The notes beneath the pieces were generated by a model. That model was not told the origin of the DNA. It saw only the letters and a list, made by a program, of their open reading frames with translations, and made no database searches. Positions 5,811 to 11,120 of a stretch of 11,120 nucleotides of DNA are shown one piece after another. The translations under genes were made by a program, and so were the position numbers. Position 1 is the stretch's first letter, and the number at the start of each line of letters is the position of its first letter. Location: the NCBI GenBank assembly GCA_021739805.1, contig JAIPBB010000177.1, forward strand, positions 1 through 11,120. The letters are read 5' to 3'. This DNA comes from Saprospiraceae bacterium. Lineage in GTDB: Bacteria > Bacteroidota > Bacteroidia > Bacteroidales > JAIPBB01.

Positions 5811-5842
5811 CAAACTTATTTTAAAATTTTTACAATTTTCAA
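5811..5842 (-). promoter_or_regulatory. promoter of the thioredoxin-DUF302-DUF6132 operon
   Basis: On the minus strand TTG (5842-5840), a 21-nt spacer and TAAGTTTG (5818-5811) match the Bacteroidota promoter consensus in full. A second -7 match, TAATTTTG (5797-5790), lies downstream but has its nearest TTG only 13 nt away. The start site would be near 5804, giving a leader of about 80 nt that includes the hexamer repeat. Confidence 0.55.
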
Positions 5843-5873
5843 TTATGTGTTTTTTCTTAAAATTAAATTTAAT

Positions 5874-5969
5874 ATTATCTGATGTTACGCAAAGTTGTTT
5901 AAATTAGATTCCGAACGAAGTGAGGAATCTAAAAATGTTAAATTTTATTTTTGCGTAACATCAGATAAT
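5874..5969. mobile_element. 96-bp inverted-repeat element, MITE- or REP-like
   Basis: A perfect 20-bp inverted repeat (5874-5893 with 5950-5969, outer end ATTATCTGATG) flanks 56 nt. Inside, TTAGATTCC/GGAATCTAA (5904-5912, 5924-5932) makes a second 9-bp stem around GAACGAAGTGA. The inner core resembles palindromic intergenic repeats that I recall as common in Bacteroidota genomes. No reading frame is inside and no clear target duplication is seen. It sits about 30 nt upstream of the -33 element of the thioredoxin promoter. Whether it is a mobile MITE, a REP element or a regulatory hairpin cannot be decided from a single copy. Confidence 0.6.
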
Positions 5970-5980
5970 AAATTAAAAAA

Positions 5981-6000
5981 TTAAATTTCTGCAAATTTAA
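5981..6000. repeat. short AT-rich dyad TTAAATTT-CTGC-AAATTTAA
   Basis: A perfect 8-bp inverted repeat with a 4-nt spacer between the two larger palindromic elements. It is a small dyad with no assignable role. Confidence 0.5.
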
Positions 6001-6070
6001 TATTTGTAATCAGTAGTAACCGATAAAAAATAAAAAAGTATATATAAATTCCTAAAGACTAATTAAATAT

Positions 6071-6249
6071 AGATTTCTCCCTTTGTTTCTTGCTCCGCTG
6101 CAAAACAAGGTCGAAATGACAGCAAGCTGGAATGAAAAGGGGGCTTATTAGGGCGGCTTCGCCGCCCTAATAAGCCCCTCCCCTAAACAAATAATGTTGT
6201 CATTTCGACTGGAAAAACACAACGATTTAAGTTTTGAAGGGAGAAATCT
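6071..6249. mobile_element. REPIN-like doublet: two opposed ~51-nt repeat units around a hairpin
   Basis: Two copies of one unit lie in opposite orientation. Each begins with TGTCATTTCGAC and ends with AAGGGAGAAATCT: minus-strand copy 6121-6071 and plus-strand copy 6198-6249. The ends are identical (12 and 13 nt) while the middle 26-27 nt differ. Between them is a perfect 18-bp hairpin (6140-6178). The TGTCATTTCGA...GAGAAATCT pattern is one I recall as a widespread Bacteroidota intergenic repeat; this needs a search. No open frame is present, so the element would be non-autonomous. Confidence 0.65.
6140..6178 (-). terminator. 18-bp perfect GC-rich hairpin, likely end of mutS2 transcription
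   Basis: An 18-bp perfect inverted repeat with a 3-nt loop (6140-6157, 6161-6178). On the minus strand the apex is GCGAAGC, a sequence known to form an extraordinarily stable DNA mini-hairpin, and the stem is followed by CCTTTTC. It lies 130 nt past the mutS2 stop and is the best terminator candidate for that gene, although the T-run is short. Confidence 0.5.
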
Positions 6250-6307
6250 TTTGGAAATTATACTGGCAGTTGTGACATATAATAAGCTTTAGTCATTAAA
6301 AGAATTC

Positions 6308-8770
6308 CTACCAAAACACAACTATCGTAATTCCCTGCCCTCCCCTTTCGATATGTTCATCTTTAAAGCTTTTCACTTCTTTGATTGTTCCAAGATAATC
6401 TCTTATAATTTGTCTTAAAATTCCACTCCCGGTTCCGTGCAAAATGCTTACTTCACTAACATTTAGCATAATTGCATCATCAATAAATGACCGAACAATA
6501 GTCAAGGCTTCTTCTGCTCTTTTTCCTCTAATGTCAAGATTAGGTTTGAAGTTTGCCATTTTGTCATTCAAATCATTCATAAAGTGTGAATATTGTGTGC
6601 TTTGAGCTTTTTTTGTTCCAGGGTTTATAACTCCTCCTTTAATTTTTTGAAGTTTTGCCAAAGGAGTTTTCAATTTTAGCGAGCCAAACAATACAGTTGC
6701 ATTCTTACCTTGAATTTCAAGTACTTCGCCACTTGTATTTTGATTTATTATTTTCACTTTATCGCCTTTACCAATTGGTGAATTATCAATTATCTCAGCA
6801 GTTGTGACTATCTTTTTCTTTTTAGGTTTCGGTGAAGATGTAGAAACAGGAATCGGCTCTTCCTTTTGCTGTTCCTTATTTCCTTGTGGTTCAATTTCAA
6901 TCTTCTTTTCTTCGATTTCTTTTCGAAGTTCTTTTGTTATTTCCTTTGAAGCATTGGATTCCTTAATTTCTTTAATTGTTTTCTCAATTAATTTGTTAGA
7001 ATCATCTAAAATTTGTTTTGCTTCCTTTTTAGCTTGATTTATTATTTCTGCTTTGGATTCTTTGAGTTGCTTATTTAGTTTTTCATACTTATCAATTATT
7101 TCTGCCAAAAACTCATCAGCTACTTTTACACTTTGATTTTTTTCATCCAACTCCTTTTTCTCAATTTCCAATTGCTGCAATTGCGAATCGAAATCCAATT
7201 GAGTTCTACCGGTTTTTAATGAAGCATTTTCCAGCACATCAGCATCCAAACCAATTTTTCTCGCAATCTCAAATGCAAATGAACTACCGGGTTTTCCAAT
7301 CTTCAATTGATAAAGCGGTCGCATATTTTTCGAATCGAAAAGCATAGCTCCGTTTACGATTCCATTTCCTTTTTCGGCAAGAAGTTTTAAATTTGCATAA
7401 TGAGTAGTTATAACCCCAAATGAATAATTTCTGTTTAGTTTTTCAAGGCTGGCTTCAGCAATTGCTCCACCTAATTGCGGTTCTGTACCGGTTCCAAATT
7501 CATCAATGAGAAATAATGTTTTGGAATCAGAATTTTCAAGGAAAAACTTAATGTTTAAAAGATGCGAACTATAAGTACTTAAATCGTTTTCGAGAGATTG
7601 TTCATCACCGATGTCAATAAATATTTTATAAAAAATTCCAGCTTCAGAAGTCTCTTTCATAGGAACCAACAAACCACATTGAAGCATATATTGTAAAAGT
7701 CCGACTGTTTTTAAACAAACTGATTTTCCGCCGGCATTCGGACCTGAAATAATTAAAATTCTTTGGTCATCATCAAGTTTTATTGAGAGTGGAACAATTT
7801 CCTTTTTATGTGATCTATGCGACAAATAAAGAAGCGGATGTTTTGCATCAGTCCATTCAATTAAAGCTTCATCATGCAAAATGGGTTTGATTGCTTCGAA
7901 TCTTATAGCCAATTTTGCTTTTGCCCGAATAAAATCTATAAAACCAAGAAAATTATAAGCATCGATTAAATCTTCTGAAAACGGACGGACAAAATCAGTA
8001 AATTCAAGCAGGATTTTAATTATTTCTCTTCGCTCGGCACTTTCAAGTTCACGAATTTCATTATTGGTTTCAAAAACTTCAGTAGGCTCCAAATAAATAG
8101 TTTGACCAGTTGATGATTCATCATGAATAAAACCCTGGATTTTTCTTTTATGAGTTGCGGATAAAGGAATTACGGCTCTTCCGTTTCTGATTGTAACTTC
8201 AAAATCATCCTGAGTCCAGCCGGATTTTTTTGCAAGATTCATTGCCTGCATTATTTTCCGGTTAACAACAGCCAATTTATTTGCAAGCTCTTTCCTGATT
8301 TTTGAAAGCTCTGGAGAAGCATTATCCCTGATTTCACCTTTATCATCAATTATTTGTTCAATTCTTTCAACGATCTGTTTATCTACAAAAACATCTTCCA
8401 CTAATTCCTTTAGTTTTGGATATTCGTTTATATCGAGTTTTTTAATAAACTTTATACATTCGAAAATTGTTGTAAGGGATGATTTCAAGTTAAATAGTGT
8501 TTCCTGCTCGAAATAAGTTCCAAAAACAGAAATCCTTAAAAGCTCTTCTCTCAGGTCGAAATAGCTTTGAGCCGGAAATGAATCTTCCATCAATAAAACT
8601 TGTCGGAATTCTTCTGTTTGACAGATTCTTTTATTTATTGAATTAAAATCATAAGAAAAATGAATTGAATCAACCAGCTTTTCACCAAGCTGACTCAGGC
8701 AAGCTTCCTTCAGCATGTTTCGAATAATATCGAAACCAATTTTATTTTCAAAGTTTTTGGGATAGTTCAC
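6308..8770 (-). CDS. mutS2: MutS2 ATPase/endonuclease
   Basis: An 820-residue MutS2, normal in length. The N-terminal core and lever region (1-300) starts with YPKNFENKIGFD as usual in the family. The ATPase follows: Walker A GPNAGGKSV at 343-351, ENDLSTYSSH signature at 394-403, Walker B with Asp423-Glu424 in LIDEFGTGTEP, and the TTH switch at 455-457. A Lys/Glu-rich coiled coil covers about 525-635, a KOW-like segment about 666-710, and a C-terminal Smr nuclease domain about 742-820 with LDIRG at 745-749 and LHGTGSG at 777-783. It lacks the mismatch-reading domain of MutS. Family members suppress recombination and, in Bacillus subtilis, also rescue collided ribosomes; which role applies here is unknown. 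The start is GTG at 8770, chosen because the family's conserved N-terminus begins right there; the next in-frame ATG (residue 19) would delete it. Confidence 0.97.
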   Translation of the reverse strand: MNYPKNFENKIGFDIIRNMLKEACLSQLGEKLVDSIHFSYDFNSINKRICQTEEFRQVLLMEDSFPAQSYFDLREELLRISVFGTYFEQETLFNLKSSLTTIFECIKFIKKLDINEYPKLKELVEDVFVDKQIVERIEQIIDDKGEIRDNASPELSKIRKELANKLAVVNRKIMQAMNLAKKSGWTQDDFEVTIRNGRAVIPLSATHKRKIQGFIHDESSTGQTIYLEPTEVFETNNEIRELESAERREIIKILLEFTDFVRPFSEDLIDAYNFLGFIDFIRAKAKLAIRFEAIKPILHDEALIEWTDAKHPLLYLSHRSHKKEIVPLSIKLDDDQRILIISGPNAGGKSVCLKTVGLLQYMLQCGLLVPMKETSEAGIFYKIFIDIGDEQSLENDLSTYSSHLLNIKFFLENSDSKTLFLIDEFGTGTEPQLGGAIAEASLEKLNRNYSFGVITTHYANLKLLAEKGNGIVNGAMLFDSKNMRPLYQLKIGKPGSSFAFEIARKIGLDADVLENASLKTGRTQLDFDSQLQQLEIEKKELDEKNQSVKVADEFLAEIIDKYEKLNKQLKESKAEIINQAKKEAKQILDDSNKLIEKTIKEIKESNASKEITKELRKEIEEKKIEIEPQGNKEQQKEEPIPVSTSSPKPKKKKIVTTAEIIDNSPIGKGDKVKIINQNTSGEVLEIQGKNATVLFGSLKLKTPLAKLQKIKGGVINPGTKKAQSTQYSHFMNDLNDKMANFKPNLDIRGKRAEEALTIVRSFIDDAIMLNVSEVSILHGTGSGILRQIIRDYLGTIKEVKSFKDEHIERGGQGITIVVFW

Positions 8771-8775
8771 GGGGG

Positions 8776-8783
8776 CAAAGTTA
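8776..8783 (-). promoter_or_regulatory. -7 box directly upstream of the mutS2 GTG start
   Basis: TAACTTTG (8783-8776 on the minus strand) matches TAnnTTTG and lies only 5 nt before the GTG codon. Its start site would fall on or beside the start codon, giving a leaderless message. No clear -33 TTG is present at the expected distance, so this is a weak call. Confidence 0.3.
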
Positions 8784-8875
8784 GGAATTTAGTTAATCAT
8801 ATAATAACATCAGATTAGCTTTAAATATGAGCATATAAAATATCGTTTACCTGAATTAGAAATTCCAAATCGAAA

Positions 8876-10951
8876 TTATAATTTTCTTCTTTTTAGAATA
8901 AATAATATTGCTCCGAAAACACAACTAATTACTACTATTAATAATATTATTTGATTTGAAGTATCCTTTTCTTTATCAACTACTGCTTCTTGTAGTAGTA
9001 AGTCAAAATCCAAAGTATCTCCCAGATTAATTGCTAATGTAAGTATTTCATCATTACCCAATATAAGCTCCTCAATAGATAGTTTTACAAAGAAGTCCGG
9101 AATAACACCTCTGCCCCATGGATTTCTTTCAGTTATTAAAGTATCAAAAACACATTTAACTAATGGAATAGTAACTATTATTTCTGAACGAGGAAGCAAC
9201 ACCCTGGCAAAACTTAAAGCTTTCATTTGATGATAGCAAGAGCCTGTTTCCCGTCCTACAACAATACCACGATTATACCTTCTAATAAATGATGCAAACA
9301 TGCTTGCAGCAGATAAAGATGATTCATTTGTTAGAACAATAATATTACCGTCATAATGAGTACTATCATCAGGGTAATATTGCCATGTTGAATCTGCACT
9401 TAGATAAAAATCATCCTTTGATTCTTGCTTAATATAGTTCTCAAACAAAACCATTTGAGATGAATAATTTAATGTGTATTTGAAAAATGGATAGACAGAA
9501 TTTCTATTAACCTTTCGGAATACTTCCTGATAAAAAGGTTTTGTTGCAATAAAAGAAAACAGTTTACAAAGCACTTTTTCATCTCCACCTCTGTTGTTTC
9601 TTAGGTCAATAATTAAGTTTTCATATGATGAATCAGCTAAAAATCTTATAAAAGAAACTATTTCGTCAATGTCTTTTTGATATAAATCAAAAGTATTAAT
9701 GTCAAGATAAGCAGTATTATTGTTAAGTAATGAATCTTTAAACCTTATGTCTGGATTGAATCGGTTTATTTTTGGGAAATACTTTAGATCTTCACTATCT
9801 GCAAAATACGGAATTTTAACCTGAATTCCATCTTCTAAATTTAAATTAATAGTATCTCCACTTTTAAGTTTAAAATATTCTCCATAATAATACCAAAAAT
9901 TATAATAATCACCCAAGAGTTTTCTGGATGATATAAATCCATCAGAAAAAGATTTCTCTGTAATGATTTTTTTCTTTAGTGTTTTGAAATTAACACCATC
10001 AATATTAATAATTCTTTTCCCAAGTAAATCCTGATATTCCGGTAAAGTTCGATTAATTAACAATGTATCATCTAAAAAACCAAAAAATACAGCCGGAATA
10101 GCTATAGATTCATCATCTTTTATTGGTTTCCAAAAATCTATTCCAAAATGCGAATCATGAATTTTTCCCAAAATAGAATATATTAGATTATAAAATACTA
10201 GTGGTGAAAGGGGTTGTTTAATACTATCTTCTAGAGTTTTAAATAAACTATCTAATTCTTTTTTAGTAATATAATCATAGAGTCCAGGGTAACCTTGCTC
10301 AAGTGACTGCTTAAAAATAACGAAATCTTTCTTTAAACTATCTTGGTGCATTTTTGCATTTATATCTAACTCACTGGCTTTATATTGTACAAATGTGGAT
10401 TTCAGTCCAAAAATACTCATAGGGTCTGCACATTTTGATGAAATACTTCTACTTAAGCATATACATGGTTGTTTTATCTCTTTGTATGCATAACCACAAC
10501 GTCCTATTACCTCTCCTTTTTTTATTTTGTAGCCAGTTTTAAATTTTCGTGAAGGCTTCAATCCATTAATGTAAATCCTTTCATTATTCATTCTAGAAAT
10601 ACAAATGCTCATATTAAGATATATAGGCTCGATTCCTTTACATATACCACCAAATTTTATATTTTCTAATGACATAGAATCAATCGGATTTTCAAATGAA
10701 CATGACGAATTTAGTGAGTTCATTATTGTTAAACTAATATCAGTAATTATACCATTGCATGGGGATACAATAATTTCATCCTCCTTTGCACTAATAAATA
10801 AAGCATCAAAGTTTAGTTCATCACCTATTAAGTCTTGGGGCTTAAATAGTATATTCTCACCAATATTTTTTCCTTGCACTGGCCAAATATAGTCTTGGGA
10901 AAATAATCCCATTGTAATTAATGATAAGGTTAATAGAATAAGTATTCTCAT
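8876..10951 (-). CDS. secreted, membrane-anchored S41-family protease-like protein with degenerate M23-like N-terminus
   Basis: A 691-residue exported protein. Residues 1-19 are a signal peptide ending LFSQ. Residues 20-180 resemble an M23/LytM domain (YIWPV start, SPCNG for the usual dG.V turn, GYKIKKGEVIG, then ADPMSIFG), but the zinc ligands are missing: the HxH position reads CIC (163-165), and the region has eight cysteines. The S41 part follows: helical entry with IHDSHFG (266-268), a PDZ-like segment near 300-330, DLRNNRGG (449-456), the nucleophile region SSLSAAS with Ser547 as the candidate catalytic serine, VVGRETGS (564-571) and GVIPD (615-619). The Lys of Ctp-type enzymes is not evident, so its mechanism or activity is uncertain. 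A membrane helix at about 668-686 and KRRKL end the protein. It is likely periplasm-facing. It lies 105 nt upstream of mutS2 with no clear shared function. Confidence 0.85.
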   Translation of the reverse strand: MRILILLTLSLITMGLFSQDYIWPVQGKNIGENILFKPQDLIGDELNFDALFISAKEDEIIVSPCNGIITDISLTIMNSLNSSCSFENPIDSMSLENIKFGGICKGIEPIYLNMSICISRMNNERIYINGLKPSRKFKTGYKIKKGEVIGRCGYAYKEIKQPCICLSRSISSKCADPMSIFGLKSTFVQYKASELDINAKMHQDSLKKDFVIFKQSLEQGYPGLYDYITKKELDSLFKTLEDSIKQPLSPLVFYNLIYSILGKIHDSHFGIDFWKPIKDDESIAIPAVFFGFLDDTLLINRTLPEYQDLLGKRIINIDGVNFKTLKKKIITEKSFSDGFISSRKLLGDYYNFWYYYGEYFKLKSGDTINLNLEDGIQVKIPYFADSEDLKYFPKINRFNPDIRFKDSLLNNNTAYLDINTFDLYQKDIDEIVSFIRFLADSSYENLIIDLRNNRGGDEKVLCKLFSFIATKPFYQEVFRKVNRNSVYPFFKYTLNYSSQMVLFENYIKQESKDDFYLSADSTWQYYPDDSTHYDGNIIVLTNESSLSAASMFASFIRRYNRGIVVGRETGSCYHQMKALSFARVLLPRSEIIVTIPLVKCVFDTLITERNPWGRGVIPDFFVKLSIEELILGNDEILTLAINLGDTLDFDLLLQEAVVDKEKDTSNQIILLIVVISCVFGAILFILKRRKL

Positions 10952-10986
10952 AATAAAATATTTTGTTGTTTATTACCCATTTTCTA

Positions 10987-11000
10987 ATGATTTAAATCAT
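10987..11000. promoter_or_regulatory. 14-bp perfect palindrome upstream of the S41 gene
   Basis: ATGATTTAAATCAT is perfectly self-complementary and ends 35 bp before the S41 start codon, a fitting place for an operator. No TAnnTTTG promoter was found in the 170 bp upstream of the gene. The palindrome is AT-rich and may be fortuitous. Confidence 0.3.
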
Positions 11001-11015
11001 AGAAACAAAACGCTT

Positions 11016-11046
11016 AATTGGAGGTCACAATTTGTGACCGCCAATT
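11016..11046. repeat. 31-bp near-perfect palindrome
   Basis: AATTGGAGGTCACAA and TTGTGACCGCCAATT are inverted copies around one central T, with a single A:G mismatch. On the plus strand it is followed by TTATATT, on the minus strand by a broken T-rich stretch. It could terminate a gene beyond the right edge, act as an operator, or be a dispersed palindromic repeat. No gene is visible from 10952 to the right end. Confidence 0.75.
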
Positions 11047-11120
11047 TTATATTCAAATCAATCCACTCAATAAAATTAACAAAAAATCAAATGCACTATA
11101 GCATAAACCCAATTGTTTTA

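Noticed and set aside
6804..7037. 77-residue plus-strand open frame rich in Phe and Ser
   Set aside because: It is the complement of the Lys/Glu-rich coiled-coil linker of mutS2, which produces such frames automatically.
8805..8815. 11-nt copy of the arm of the 5874-5969 element
   Set aside because: It is too short in AT-rich DNA to call a separate repeat; it is mentioned only as a possible remnant in the finding on that element.
10605..10892. 95-residue plus-strand open frame
   Set aside because: It lies entirely inside the S41-like gene on the opposite strand, without a promoter or recognisable motif.

Overview
The window is AT-rich and looks like a Bacteroidota chromosome, probably an anaerobic or uncultured marine/gut-type lineage. 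Three things point there: a C-terminal type IX secretion (Por) sorting domain on a signal-peptide protein, promoters of the TTG-N19-21-TAnnTTTG kind with poor Shine-Dalgarno sequences, and the family set (S41 protease, MutS2, DUF302, DUF6132, biotin-dependent acyl-CoA carboxyltransferase with a stand-alone biotin carrier). No phage genes, IS transposase, CRISPR array, tRNA or rRNA was seen. The genes themselves are mostly ordinary; the unusual content is in the intergenic DNA and in the architecture of one protease.

Layout from left to right. At 1-37 there may be the first 12 codons of a minus-strand gene leaving the window, preceded by an AT-rich hairpin. At 198-2077 (minus) lies a two-gene operon, carboxyltransferase then biotin carrier protein. 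The interval 2078-2928 has no gene but holds the operon promoter and one, perhaps two, promoter-terminator pairs that would make short minus-strand RNAs. At 2929-3786 (plus) is an exported T9SS cargo protein with a very clear terminator. At 4055-4411 (plus) is a YjbR/MmcQ-family protein behind a good promoter and a nested dyad. At 4552-5724 (minus) is a compact three-gene operon: periplasmic thioredoxin, membrane-anchored DUF302 protein, two-helix DUF6132 protein. The interval 5725-6307 holds a hexanucleotide tandem repeat touching the thioredoxin start codon, a promoter, a 96-bp inverted-repeat element, and a 179-bp element made of two opposed repeat units around an 18-bp perfect hairpin. At 6308-8770 (minus) is mutS2 with a GTG start. 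At 8876-10951 (minus) is a secreted S41-protease-like protein with a Cys-rich degenerate M23/LytM-like N-terminal region and a C-terminal membrane anchor. The right edge holds two palindromes and no visible gene.

How the genes relate. The carboxyltransferase and biotin carrier form part of a biotin enzyme (propionyl-CoA carboxylase or methylmalonyl-CoA decarboxylase type) whose remaining subunits are not in the window. The thioredoxin/DUF302/DUF6132 cassette reads as an envelope thiol module: a periplasmic WCGPC protein beside two membrane proteins, each with a pair of cysteines. MutS2 and the S41 protein share a strand but have a 105-bp gap and no evident functional link.
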